This document shows positions 10,603 through 25,600 of a stretch of DNA of 64,000 bases, in pieces (the first letter of the stretch is position 1; every line of letters begins with the position of its first letter). The position numbers were made by a program, and so were the translations under genes. Under the pieces are notes generated by a model. The model saw nothing but the letters and a program-made list of their open reading frames with translations, made no database searches and was not told the origin of the DNA. Origin of the DNA: Myrica gale (Eukaryota > Streptophyta > Magnoliopsida > Fagales > Myricaceae); contig OZ005605.1 of NCBI GenBank assembly GCA_963930655.1, positions 10,547,501 through 10,611,500 of the forward strand. Direction: 5' to 3'.

Positions 10603-13600
10603 TTAATCTGCATCCATTTCCTCCAGTGCTGCTTTAGCTGCTGCCTTGGCTTCCTGTAAAAGCTCATCTGGAACCTGAAAATGGGTAAAAGAGTAGTTGT
10701 TAACATCAGGTTCCCCTAACAAAGGTTCTAAACCGACTCAGACCAAAAGAGATGTCAGCTCTAGCAACTGATTAGATGACCAATGACAACCCTAACGGAT
10801 AAAACTAAATGCCAATTCAGAACCGTAAATAGCTCCAAGGTAAAATCATTCTTAGATAAACAGATATTGGGGAAGACACGTCCAGGAGTAGTTTCGAAGG
10901 TGGTCCAAGAGGGAAGGATATGATCATGAGAGTGCCCAATTTCCCAGTAGTAAACACCACATTATGCATGCTCACAGTTAATGTTTCCATTGAAAAGAAA
11001 CCTGGTACAAGCTATGCTATATTACAAGGAATTGCACACCTAGCATCTAGATCCACGTGCAATGTAGATAGGGGAAAATGCTAAAACAGCAACCCTAATT
11101 TACCCAAAGCAACAGAATTTTGAGGAATCCACGGAGTCAGAAAAGATAGTCTACGTCAAATTAACCAAGCCTGATATCAAAATGAACATTAATATTCAAA
11201 TTTGACTGACTGTATGCAAGATTTACACAGAAATCAGTATAGCAAACAAAAACACTAATTGAGGACTCTCACACATCTAAATCGCTGGCTTTAGGTCACT
11301 TGGAGCAGGTTATTCCTTGTATATAACCCATAGACCAAAGGTCTTGCATTGGAAGTTATTAACAAAGAAATAATCTTTTCTCCACACAAAACTCCTCAGC
11401 AAAAGAAAGGAGGTGGGGGGGGAGAGAAATACAGAAGCAAGAAAAAACATAAATAAATACAAACAAAACCTTGGAGCCTTTGAAGCAAATTCACATCAAA
11501 ATTTTTCCACTATGCATGATTAATTAGCATTAACTTCAAAACCATAGCAGGTGAAAGATACATGCCAAGACAACTGGGTTGTTTAAACTAATGAACACGG
11601 GTGACACTGTTAGATGATTCAATGTAACAAAACTTAATAAAAACTTGTTCGCATTTTCACCGCAATTGAAACTTATACCTTCTGATGCTGACGGTTTGAC
11701 TCATGGCAGACCCAGCTCATTTCCAATTCAAATTCTTTGTCCTTCGCCTCATCATGAACTCCATAAATGCTGCTTAGCATTAATGAGAAATGGTCAAACT
11801 TGTCACATAGTCCAACATTATATTATATATTATAAAATAGAAAATCAATTTAACAGCTTTAATCAATTACAATATTACATTTTTTAACCTGTTCTTGGAG
11901 ACCCCCCCCCCCCCCCCCCAAAAAAAAAAGAAGAAAAAGGGAACAAGGGAAGCTCTATGTATCGATCAGATTTTTTCAGATATGTATATTAATTTCATTG
12001 TATGCATATGAAAAAATAGCTCAAATAGAAAAAATTAATGAGCAGTGAGCAATGTTCAATTGACTACCAGAAAACCTAGGAATCCTCTAATATACAAAAG
12101 TGCCAAGAAAAATGTGCTTGCCAGTAAAAATACCTTAAACAACTATAAAAGAAGCTGCTGCATTTATATAAAAGGCCACTACGAACCAACACTAGTTGTC
12201 ACGCCCCGAACGGCACCCCGCAGGAAACGTGACAGCCGCGAGCTATTCTCCGGATAGCTCCAGCGTTCTTACTTACTTGCTTACGGCGGAAACATACAAG
12301 ATCACGAGTGATTCAAGCTAAATTGTACATAATCAGGGTTCTCATTAAGTTTTCATACAAAACATATATAATATTTAGAATTCAATTAGTGACGGATCTC
12401 ATCGATCAGGTCACCATAATCAAAATAAGAATAACATCCGGGACCTTCTAAGTCAGGTAGTCCTCCTGACTCTCTTCACCTGTGGCATCTGGAATGACAC
12501 AATTTTTGAAAACACGTGAGTCAAAAAGACTCAGTAAGGGAAAGACATAACTTGAAACATGCTCTTGACTTATGCTTGCTTAATCATGAGAGAGAATAAA
12601 CTTGATAAGTGATGCACATGCATGTCATGGATATGTACATGCTCTTGCTTAATTTCGGCCCCAGGCCCTTGAAAATTACTTATTCATACTTGTGCCACTA
12701 TTGACCTTTCACAACCATTCCATCTCTTTTACTTGTGGGCTCGCTCCATTTAACCCCTGAAGTCAGGGTTGTGCGTTCCCTTTGGAACCGTCTCCGATTT
12801 CCCTTGGAGACCTTACATACGGTCAAGCTAGCGCACCTTCTCTCATTTGTCCTTCAGTGGCTAGACATGACCCTTGGAGGCACCACACCTTCTCAATGTC
12901 CTTCAGTGTGGGTTGCACAGCCTCGTGGATTCACCCATCCTTCTCACAATTGTCCTTCGGTATGGGAGTCCATCTTGATGGTACGGTACCGACCAGTGCC
13001 CCTTAATTTAACTTATCGTTTCATAAAACATTCCATAATTTTCCATAAAATCATTGCATAAATATTCTCTTTAGAAAAATTCATGCAATGCACATGTCAT
13101 GTCATGCTTGATCAAAATCTCATGCTTGTTCATGAAATGATGCAGTGTCATTCCAGTTTTGAAAAGAACCACTTACTGTCCACTTACACTCGGTCCTCCT
13201 TGGTAGTGTATAAGACACGTAGATCGCCTACAAGCGGTTCAAATATTTCTTAGACTTTAAGAAATAGCACGTAATTATTAAATATATAATATACATATAA
13301 TCACTGATATTCTTTTAATCAATTAAAGTATTTTATTTACTCTTCTAATATTATCTAAACTTAGGTTATTTAATTATTAACCATGTTACAAAATATTTAC
13401 ATCTCTATTCCCGATTAGGGTTTTAATCAATAATTAATAAATTTGGGATTAAACCTAAGTCTCCCATTAGTTAACGAACTACATTAAACCTTACATCAAA
13501 CTATTAATAACTTAATCACACTTAAATCCTAAATTGGACCTTAACCCTCAATTAATCCCGAGTACTATCCCTAACTAGGGTTTCGAATATTTTTATTGCT

Positions 13601-16600
13601 TGATCATGGTTCTTCAACATTTATTCCAATTAGCCTTATCCCCAAATTTCAATTATCCGATACAACAATTCTAAACCGATTATCAAAACTTACTCTTAGG
13701 GTTTCATTCCTTTATGACATTCGGCCAACTCTTGTTTTGTGCATCCCTTAATCACAACATTAACTCCAAGGGTGATCCCATCCTCCATTCAATCAATTTC
13801 ACAACCTAGGATCTAAGAATCAAAACACAAACATGAGAGATCAAGCACTAACCTATTCGGCCAGCACACTCATTTTCCAAATAGTCAAGTTTTCTTTTGT
13901 TTCTTTCAACTTGCATGCATCCTTTTCATTCATAATTATCTACCATACATTAGGCCAATAATCTAGCATGTAACAAGACCAATGACCAGATCCAATTATG
14001 CACAAAATAAATCTTGGAACCCTAGGTATACTATATTCGGCCTTACCTCATAATACCCCTTTTATACTTAGAAAATTTATACATACATACTTTGCACTCT
14101 ATAATCCGTCTTAGCATGTATTTACTTCACATCCTCATCATTCATGTATGGCATGTTCAGATCTAACATTCAACACAATACGATCATAGATCTAAAGAGA
14201 TTCACAACTTACAACTAACATAGGCTTAAATCCAACATCCTTTAACAGACATTATTCTCCTTTTGCATTTTATCACCTATCTTGCATATATCAACTTCAT
14301 ATCTTCATCATTAGTATCCACATGACTAGATCTATACTTTAAACACATCAACAGCCCTAGATCTAAGGAAATATCCAACTTTCATTCAACAAAACATAAC
14401 CTAGGTTAGATCTAACTTCATCTAATATACATAGTCTATTCCTTGCATTTTTCCAACATTCAATCCTAGATCTAAAGCATGTACGTTCAGATCTAACACT
14501 TGCACATAACCATGTTCAAAGTCCAACTAAAATAGAACATAAAAACTCAAGATCCAACCACATAAGGTTCGGCCAACAATAGAGATGCAAGATCCATATT
14601 TACCTTGTTGTTCTTTCTTCCTCCCCTTTGATCCTTTGAAAGCTTCTCCCCCTTTTCACCTACTAAGCAACCTAATGCTCTTAGTCATTCAGATCTCACC
14701 ATATCCAAGCATAACAACTCAAACCCTAAGATCTAAACACAAGAGAGTTTGACCATCAAGAGGAAAACAAGATCCGGTTTTTACCTTAGTGCTTCCTTGT
14801 TTTCCTTTTTCCCTTTTTCCCTTGCACAACACCTCTTGACTTCACCTTCTTCTTCTTCCTTGTCCTCCTTCTTCTCCTACCCGAAATCTCCTTGACAGCA
14901 GCTCAATCTCAGCCTTTTGGGGCCAAGGGTTTCGGTTCTCCCTTGGTTCCTCACCTTTCTCTCCCTTTCTCTTGGTTTCGGCATGGCCTTGTGTTTCACT
15001 CTTTCTCTCCCTTTCTCTTGGCTTGTGTTGGTCGACCAAAGGGTTTCAATGAGTGAATGAGTGTGTGAGGGTGATGTTAGGCGTGTAAGGCTTCTCACAA
15101 GAGGCAAAAGGAGTGAATGTAGACAAAGAATTCGGCCAAGGGTGTTTCTTTCCTCTTCCATGTCATTTTTCAGCTTTTCCATTTTTTGTCTCCCTCATGT
15201 CTCCATTGTCTTTCTAGTATAACACTTTGCACCACAAAATTCAAACTCCTATGCCATTCACGTGTGTCCTCCCCCTCCACATAAATCCAACTTCTAGTTT
15301 GAAACTTGTTCCACCATTTAGTTAACTTGGTTGAATTCCAACTACCTAGTTTACTTAGTAAAATAAATGAAGATTAGCAATACTAATCTCATATCATCAA
15401 CTTGACTTCAAGGCCCATTGGGCAGCCCAAATAAATCCTTAATCCAAGGCCCAACATTACCACCTAAAGCCCAATTCATAAGCCTAAGGGCTTAGGCCCA
15501 ATGTCCAACTTCCTTAAGGCCCAATAGCACCATTACAAGGCCCATTGCCATGGGCTTCATGGCAACCAAATATCATGCTTTCCCAAGCCCATTTCCATGA
15601 TTATTTTGGCAGCCCATTGGCATGCCATTATAAGCCCAATATACACCACATGTTATAAGCCTCATGGCAGCCCAATATCTCACTTCAAGGGCCCATCATC
15701 ACATGTACTTGGGCAGCCCATATGTCATCACTTCAAGGCCCAAATACATCTAATAACCGGCCATACATGGGTAGCCCAATGTCAGCCCATTGTTTGAGGT
15801 TTCTAAGCCCAACATGCAAGTCTTAATAATCTAAAATCATTCATAAGAAAATCCTTCAAAAATTAAAATCAAGAATATTGAAGGAAATTATACACTTAAT
15901 CTAGCAACATGAAATTGGTTACTATAAATTTAAAATCTCATCCATAGCATTTAAATCATAACATCACATTTTAGAAATTCAAATAATTATACATGCATTT
16001 TCTTAACATAAAATCATGCCTTGTCCAAGCAAGGTTTCTTCGGGGTCTTACACTAGTACTACAAGAGGTCTTACCCAACTGTTCCTTCTTGTCAAGAGAA
16101 AAGAAAAGGAATATCCCGAAATGAAAAAAGTTAACCAGCATTATATAAGTAACCAGAAAGGCAACAACGTAAATTTCAAATGGTATTTCAAAGAACAAAA
16201 AATTAGAAGGCTTTGGCCCAACTCTACGCTACACACATTTAATCAGGCGTATATGTTTCTTTACTTCGCAATCAAACTTATTGGCAGTGCCCCATAAGTT
16301 GCATCCCTATCCGCATGTATTTTATAACCAAAATTTTCCCTTGTCCAATTCACTTTCAATGTGAGCAAATCTTACAACTCTTACTATATTTCAACTGGAA
16401 ATATCGAAATTCCCTCCTTGAAGAGAAAAGGACCAGCAGTTGTGTGCGATAAAGCTTTACTAATCTCTGTGTCACATCAGGAAAAATAAAACATCGTACA
16501 AGGAGCATTTCATGCTCTAGTACTTTTGGTTGACCTAACTCAGGTTGCATTCCAGGCCCTCCCTCCCTCAAAAGCCCTATGTTCATCTTTTTGCTAAAAA

Positions 16601-19600
16601 ACTGCTGCTCCTCTCTAGTTATGCAATACACTGATTAAATTCCCTCAGTCCTCCAAACACCTGCCACCCATGCACAACTGCCTTCTTATTTTTCCCTTAC
16701 CTTTAGTGTTTTCCTTAACCATCTTCCCCAACAATTCCAAACAATGGATTCAACACCCAACCACAGTCCCAAAGCCACAAAAGCCTTTTTACTTTACCAA
16801 CCGGAACATAGAAAGAAACACTCTACAGCTACATGCCTACATATCAAAACCACAAAGTCGTAAGATTCAGAATGTACGTAAGAGTCCATTATGCCACTCA
16901 CATTTTGGCTACTTCGATAACCCCTTGACGGCAAGTCATGTCTGAGAGCCTCAGCTTTTCAATCTCTCTGTAACATCATTTAATTATATCAGCAGCATGG
17001 GTATTATAGTCCCAAAAATATAATCAGACAAAGTGCATTAGAAATAAATTCAACTATTGCAATTCATAAAAGCAGCCCTCGTCTAGATTATATAAGAAAG
17101 ATATTAACCCGCCAGCATTCTTGAGAACAAAGGTTTTAGTTTCATCAGATGTCCCTCTCCGTATCTACTCACCCACGATATTAGAATGGGAATGATAAAA
17201 GAGTTGTATTCCAAAATAGGTAAACAGCATACAAGCAAATGGTGCATCTGTTAAGCCTCATCATTAGATTACTGCACATAGTTGGTCTGTAATGACACTT
17301 ATCAGATTCATTGATTATATCTTGATGAAAAGCATACTTTGCGAAACCAGCACAGGAAAAAATCATATAAAATTCTAGGTAGCTTATTGAATTCACTTTG
17401 CGTTTTTAGCTGCAGCAGATCTCCAATGCAAGACATACTAGTCAAGGTAAATGAACCACACCACAATTGTCTGGGATGCCCTAATTTTGAACTCTCATAC
17501 ATGCACAAGTTTGAGCCGGATTGGAATGCAGGGACCCATGAACATACTTAACCATGAAAAGCATTAAGAAATGAAGACAACAAGAGAAATACAGGATCGG
17601 GGAAGGGGAAAGCAGGATATTTTTTTTTGTTGGGGGGGAGGTAAATTTGTGAACTTGAAAACAAGGGCCTGGGTTTTAGCTGTACATAGAACTTGATAAA
17701 CAAATACAACTTGACTTACGTTTTAGCTGCCTGCCTGCCCTTGCCGATGGCAGCACCAAAGTATCTCTAGAACAAAATGTGAAAACAAATATCGTTACAA
17801 AGTCCCAAGCAATAACAGTATCACAAACCAACTTTAACAGATGATGATGATGATGCAAAAGGAAGACGATCGAATGCTATACTTATTGTCACATGAGCAA
17901 AATGAACTCACATATGAAACACCAGATGGTTCAACCATATACAGTTGCGGTCCATCTCTGTCATAGCCCGCAAGAATAACTCCACATCCAAAAGGTCTGA
18001 CGCACAATTAGCAGTTCCCGTAAGGAATATAACAAGGAGGGAATCAATCATAATGAATGAAAACATTGTTACAATCCAATCATACCTTAGCCACCAGTAA
18101 AGTGTACACAGATGCACATAACTAGCCACACGATCAGCAAGTTCCTTGATAGGAATTGGTTCACCATAGACACTGCACCAAAGCAGTCGCAAAAGATGCA
18201 ATAAACATGTCTTAATATAAAAGCCAGATATGCAGCAAAACTTCATAATTTTGGGCTAAACAAATTCGGCCAAATTATAGGAGCCAATGTCATAATAAAT
18301 TAGAGCACAACTATCGTCACAGTGCAGTTTGTAGCAGCAAACAGAAAAGAAGAAAAACTCTGCATCAATTGCAACCTCAAAGGACATCAGTTTCTTAAAT
18401 TCACAGAAAATCTACCTATGAAAGCATGGATTGGGAGTTTTATCTGTGAATCCATATTCCTTTCCATTGTACAAAAACCCAGACCAAGTCTGTCTTTCCA
18501 AAAGTACACTCAATGAACAGAGGTGAGCAACTACCCTGCATAAAATTTTCTTCATAGATGCCCTCATATATTAGGTACTTCAATTGACAAACGAACTAAG
18601 GCAAAACATAGTGGAAGCATTTTTAGCACTTTGCACTATACAGAAAAAGAGAGAACATAAGTAAAAGACATTGCTATTTTCAAAACTGGTAGACGGTAAA
18701 ACATAGCAAAAGTATATTTGCCACTTTGCACTATACAGCCAACGAGATAACATAAGTATCTCACACCTGGTAACAACCGGTAGAAGAATCACACATAAAT
18801 TTTATCATCGATGGGAACGGGACAAGTTAATCGCAATGTAATACATGAAATGATATAGTGACGGGAACAAAATTTCAGCCGTGCAAATGGGAAAAGCTTA
18901 AAACTTATATGGTAACATGCTTTTATAAACATTTAGATGGTTTCAAAGAACTTTCACATAAACATCTCAAAAGTCATCAGCAGCAATCAGCAGGGAGTTA
19001 CTCTGTTGGAACATAAAACAGATCTTTTCTCAAATTCCATCTAAGGTCCAGAATTCAGATTAATGAAATATTTTGCATAAGAAAATAAAATTTTATTAGC
19101 AGCAGAGGAATCTAGAAAACAGCTTCAGAACTACAGGCAGTTTCGCGTGTATGATTCGATTGTCATCTATTCTAAATTCATTGTGGCATTCATGACAGAA
19201 CTAATCAATTGCGATCATGGATTTACTACAGGATTTAACACTATTCCAGAATGTACTAAAGCATCAAAGTAGTCTAGTGCACCTCGCAGGAAATTGGGGT
19301 TGGGGGAGGAAGGCATGGGATACTTTCTTCAAGTAGCAGTCACAATAATTTGCAAATGCATTTACATCGCAAAAATGCACAAATAGACCATATCAATTGT
19401 TACATTTATATATAGTATCTATGCGGCATACCAGCAAGGACACAGAAGAAGAAAATAAAACGAAAGATATATGCACAGAGAGAGAGAGAGAGATTGAGGG
19501 GAAGAAAAATATGAACATAATTAAAGTTTCCAGGGAAAAATAAAAACCTCTCATAATTAGTTGCTTCAGACTTGGCGCGGGCAACAATTTGCCTCCCATC

Positions 19601-22600
19601 TGCTGCTAATCCTGCCACAGCCTGCAATTGGGAAAAGATCAATATCTATTGCGACACAGTGTCTAATCTAGGATGCTACACTAGGGTAAGATTGACAGTG
19701 AGCCCATTTAAGCACACAATCCTCTAAACTACAGCAGTCATTCCCCCGTCATTGCTGCAGTCGTCTATTGTCCATGAGCTGACATAAAAAGCAGTTTCAA
19801 CATAAACCTTGGAAACTGATTTTAGCATCGCCAAGCTTGCATAAGTTCAACGCAAGTTTGATTCATTAAAGTAAACAAGACAAACTTATATCACTAATTT
19901 TTAGCTCGAATATTAAAGGAGCCCAGAAAGCAAAAGCTCCAATGTATCTCAGATCTTGAACCAAGCTCACATAAACGCAACTTGTTTCGTTTGAACTCAT
20001 TTAAAGCTTGTTACTGTAACAGAGACATATAGGCATATGTCAGCTATTATTTTTGCTCTTATTACTCTTGTTATTATCCTGTTATCCCCTTCTTATTCTA
20101 TAGACACATGTATGACTGAATGCATAAATGTATGGTTATATATGTCATAAAAGTCACATATGATGTATGTAATATATGCAAACATCATACATTATTACTG
20201 TGATATGTTTATGCTTTATATTATATTACATTATTATTTAACTATCCCTTATTCTACAGATACATGTACGGCTGAATGCATCAATGTATGGTTATGTAAC
20301 AGACCCATATATGTTATAAAAGTCAATGTGTTGTATGAAATATAAGCTAAGGTTACACATTATTTGTGTTATATGGTTATGCTTTACATTATATATTAGG
20401 AAAAATAACATATGTTAGGCAAAAATGTTTCAGTTTATCCAAAATGTAAAAGGTAAACTAACTTAAATAACTGATGTGAACGAGGAAAAGCACTTAGAAA
20501 TTTTTTTGAAGATTTAATTTTGCTAACCCTTCAATGCCAATTTGTATAGTCATAAATTTCAATATCTGTTTTAGGATAAGTCATAAATTTCAATATCTGT
20601 TTTATTGGCACTAGTCAACAGGCATAATTATTGGCAGGCATAGGTAGTGATTAACATAACGCCTTGAAAAAAGTTAAACTTCGAGGATAGTAAAAACCTT
20701 GTACTTAGGAGGCATTAAGCAATAATGCTGCTCTAACGTGTCGACAGTTGAATATTTAGATGCTACTTCAATCTTCACAGGATTTCTTGGAGGAGGGTGG
20801 GATGATTGACGAGGTTGGTAAAGCTAGGAAGTTGGAACTCTCAGGGGAGTTAGAGCTCTTGATTGATATGGAGGAGACAAGTTAGAGGTAGAAATCTAGA
20901 GCTCTTTGGCTTAAAAAGGGTGATAGATGTACCAAGTTTTTTCATAAGGTGGCTAATTCCAATAGAAAGGTTAATACTATTTCTTCGTTGGAGGTTGACG
21001 GAGAACTTGTGGAGGATCCTGGACATATTGCTGATGAGATTGTTCGTTTCTATAGCTCTTTGTATGAGGAACCTTTCTCTTGGAGACCCTTGTTGGACGA
21101 CCTGGAGTTTGATTCAATTTCTGGGGAGGAGGCTGAATAGCTTGAAAGATCCTTTGATGAAGATAAGGTGACCGGTGTTGTGAGGAGTCTTAACGGAGAT
21201 AAAGCCCCCGGTCCGGACGGTTTCTCCCTAGCCTTCTATCAGTCATGTTGGGATGTAATCAAAGAAGATGTCATTTCCATGTTCAATGAGTTTGTCCAGG
21301 TTGAAAAATTTGTCAAAAGTCTCAATGCCACGTTCATTGTCTTAATTTCGAAAAAGCATGGGGTTGTGGAGCTTAAGGACTTTCGACCCATTAGCCTTGT
21401 GGGAGGGGTCTACAAAATTTTGGCAAAAGTTTTGGCCAATAGGCTGAAGTCGGTTTTGGGTAAAATTATTTCTCCTACCCAAGGTGCATTCGTGAGAGGT
21501 AGACAAATTTTGGATTCAGTCCTGATTGCGAGTGAGTGCATTGATTCTAGGTTGCACTCCAATTTGCCTGGAATGCTTTGCAAGCTTGATATCCATAAGG
21601 CTTTTGATCACGTCAACAGGAGATTTCTTCTTTACATGTTGAGGAGGTGTGGCTTTGGAGTTAAATGGTGTAGATGGATGGAGTTCTGTATCTCTTCTGC
21701 TAGATATTCGATTTTGGTGAATGGATCTCTTGAAGGTTCTCGGGGTTTGCGCCAAGGTGGCCCCTTTTCACCCTTTTTGTTTGTTATTGTTATGGAAGCG
21801 TTGAGTAGTAGGAAGCTGAATAAGTTGGTGGAGGTGGGGTCCATCGAGGGGTTCACTGTTAGTAGCTGTGGGGTGTATCTCACACTTGCTCTTTGCTGAT
21901 GATACACTTATTATGTGTGGGGCAAAGGAGAGTCAGCTTCGCAATCTTCGATGTCTTTTGCTTTGTCTTGAGGCAGTGTCTGACCTTAAGATTAATCTTT
22001 TAAAATCTGAGGCTATTCTAATTGCAGCGGTGAGTAATGTCCAAGCCTTGGCTGATATCATGGGATGTAGAGCGACTTCTTTGCCCATCACGTATCTTGG
22101 CCTTCCTTTGGGAGCGCAATTCAAAAGCATTCATATTTGGAATGGCATTATTGAGAGAACTGAGAAGAGGTTGGCTGGGTGGAAGCGAAGTTATCTTTCG
22201 AAAGGTGGTAGGGTCACATTGATCAAGTATACTCTTGCTAATCTCCCTACTTATTTTTTGTCTCTTTCCCCATTCCTTCAGTTGTGGCTTGTAGATTGGA
22301 GAAGTTACAAAGGGACTTCTTGTGGGGTAGCAATGTTTTTGGGCACAAATTTCACTTGTTTAAATGGGAGAAGGTTTGCTGCCCTATTATGGCGGGTTGG
22401 GCAATAGGCACTTGATTCCTTTCAATAAGTCTTTGCTTGGGAAGTGGTTGCGACGCTTTGCTCTAGAAAGCAATAGTTTGCGGTGGAATGTCATTGTGGA
22501 GAAATTTGGGTGAGTTGGGTGGGTGGAAGACCCCTCAGAGGAGAGGGAATTATGGTGTTGGTCTTTGGAGGTTCATTACTAAAGGGTGGGATCCTTTTAG

Positions 22601-25600
22601 CCAATTTATCAGGTTTGAAGTGGGTCGTGGCAATAGAATTCGCTTTTGGAGTGATCTTTGGTGTGGGGAGAGACCCTTGATGCATGTCTTTCCTTCCCTC
22701 TATTCTATTGCTAGAGATAAGGATGCTTGGGTGGCGAATTATTGGGTGGGTAATTCCGGATTAGGTGCTTGGAATGTTCAGTTTGTGAGAGCTGCGAACG
22801 ATTGGGAGGTGGAGGTTGTTTCGACATTCTATTCTCTCCTTTATTCCAAGTCTATTAAGAGTGGGGCTGATGATAGGACGTGCTGGACGGGCACCAAGAA
22901 TGGCATTTTTTCGGTGAAATCAATGTATGGGCTTCTCTCTTGCAGCCCCATTGTGTCTTTTCCATGGAGGCAGATTTGGAATTCCTTGGTGCCTATGAGA
23001 GTCTCATTCTTTGTGTGGGAGGCTGCACATGAGAGAATCTTGACCATTGACAATTTGAGGAGAAGGGGTCTTTGTCTTCTTGATTGGTGCTACCTTTCTA
23101 GGTATAATGGGGAATCCGTGGATCATTTATTGTTACATTGTGATGCTGAGAGGGATTTATGGGCTCATATGCTTAAAGTAACGAATCATTGTTGGGTAAT
23201 GCCTTCTATGGTGATCAAGGTGTTGTTTTGATGGAAGAGGAAGTTCAACAACCCTCTTGCTTCGAAGGTGTGGAGGATGATTCCTTTGTGTATTTGGTGA
23301 GTTATTTGGAGGGAGCGGAATGAGAGATGTTCTGAGAACTCCGTTTTGTCTTTAGAAGGGCTGAGGGGGATGTTGTTGAGTTCTCTTTTTCTTTGGGCAA
23401 ATGTTCTTTCGGGCTTTCCTTTTTCTGATTTTCCTGATTTCTTGAGTTTTGTAGCTTGTATGGAGTAGGTTCTCAGTATAGCTTTTTGTATTGTTACTTA
23501 TTTTGGTGTTTTCAATAAAGCTTTCTTTAGTTATCAAAAAAAATGTCAATTTGTGGATAGAAAGCTCTACGCATCTAAAATTCTAATATATTAACTGGAG
23601 ACCACTTAAAATGGAAAATAATCCAGTAAAATATGTTTTTCTTTTCTTTTCTTTCATCCATTTACTTGCACATTGCAGTTTATTGTATTCAAGTTACCTC
23701 AAAAAATGAACGAGTATTTTAACTATGAATCATTAAAGGCCAATTAGGCTTGCATGGTTGAATGGATCAAATATTCACATTTAGAAACTTTTGTTGGTGC
23801 CCAAGGAACCATATTCAAATTTTTAGTGGTGCCTAAAAGTCGTTGCTCTTGTTTCTTCAATAAGGTCAAGTTTTAAATACGATTTTGCCAACAATAACAC
23901 CTAGACAAGTATATTTGAAAAGAATGTTGTTCGATGCCGATAAGCAGTTGGTTTAATGACGTTGGTACTATCATTGACCTTTTTGCTCCAAAACGACATC
24001 AATCAGGTGAAGAAGTGACGAAGTTGAGCACATGGAATTTAAAGTCCAAATGACATGTGGGGCACTCTTGGGGGTGGGTAAGACATGTGGGGCACTCTGC
24101 CTACAATGGCAGGATGTTGCATCAGGAGTATCTCGACAATGGAATCCCCAAACCATTAAGTCTATGGTAGAAGATATTGGACAAGTCGCAATGGAAGATC
24201 CAAAACATGTGGTCTATGCAATGTGCCAGTGGTCCTATTTGAATAATAAAAGTCATACCAATAACAATCCAACAAAGTGCTAGTGCCTCGGTGCTATAAC
24301 TCAAAAATGAATAGTCCATATTACGTTGTTCTAGGGGGGATGGTACCCGTTGGTACTGGATTCAAAGGATTAGTGCAACGTTCAAGGCAATCTAACAACA
24401 TTCCTTTCGAAACCAAAAAGAATGATTTATTCGAGGTGGAAATGAGAGATATGTTGTTCCACCACACAGTTGGCACACCATGTAATTATCTCTTAATTTC
24501 GATTTCACCTAGTAAGAAATCAATGTGGAAGTGGAACTAGGCACTCAAAAAACTTGTGCCTCAAAAACACCGTGAAGAACTTAACTAAATTTGAGGCATT
24601 AGAGCACTGGCATCAAATCATGTCCCATAAAAAAACGCAGGCACAATATTGGGTCAGAGTCCTATGGCTTGAATCGTTGAGGAGAACATCACTCCTAGTA
24701 CTCGAATGGGGAAAGCTTGTTGGGCTCAAGATCAACTTACACAGCTTGATTCATTTAGTATATTCAAGTCGAGCTTACAACAAATTTTAGAAAAACTATG
24801 CTCAAATACCTTAATTCCAACTCAATTTGTCAAGTTGAGCTTGAACAACCAATACTCGACTCAGCTCAACTCAATGACAACCCTATCCTTCAGTATTCAA
24901 CCCTGGTCGTTCCTAGGGAAAGAAAGGTACCATTTCAAGACTTAAACATAGTAAGACTAAGCTTAGACTCTACAAATGGTGTTATATTGGCATAATAGTC
25001 ATCACAAAAAGTTTTTTGAGTATCCAGCGATTTGAGATTACATATAAGGTTGTGTTTGAGTGTTAAAATTTTAGTGTATTGGATTTGGTGATAAGTGAAG
25101 AGAGAGATGATTTTTAATATTTATTATAGTGAAAGTAATGATGTGATGGGGAGAGAGATAATATATTGTAATTTTTTATTGTGTTAAAATTTTAGGAAGT
25201 GTAAAATTTTGGGAAACAAACATAGTCATAGATTATTATGGTATATGTTCCTAGTTATTCTACACACATCTTTAGCTTAGTACATGTTGACTAAAAAGAA
25301 ACCTACAAAAACAACGGTTAGGATAATTTTGCCAAATCCGGCTAATCTTTTTTTTTTCTTATCTAAATCCGGCTAATCTTGAAAGAACTAAAGAGGCACT
25401 ATTGCTAACAGATGACTGCTTATGTAGCCAATGGGGAAGGACATTCACGAAACCAAAATATCAATAGCAGCCAACATAACCCAGTTTAACATATTGAAAT
25501 GATTCTGCAGTTTATACCATCCAATCACAAAGCAGCATTTAATCATACCGGAATGTCAAAATAAACGAAAAATAAGCAAAACTAAAAGGAAAAATGAGTA

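Noticed and set aside
14842-15182. Charged minus-strand ORFs in element B
   Set aside because: Purine-rich sequence with GAGA/GAAA patches. Not conserved in A or C.
20530-20546. AATGCCAATTTG as the 5' target duplication of the PAG1-intron LINE (versus AATGTCAATTTG after its poly-A)
   Set aside because: About 220 bp of sequence without LINE character lies between it and the first recognisable LINE codons, and the match has gaps.
23352-23549. Minus-strand lysine-rich ORF
   Set aside because: Antisense of the LINE 3' end and its poly-A tail.
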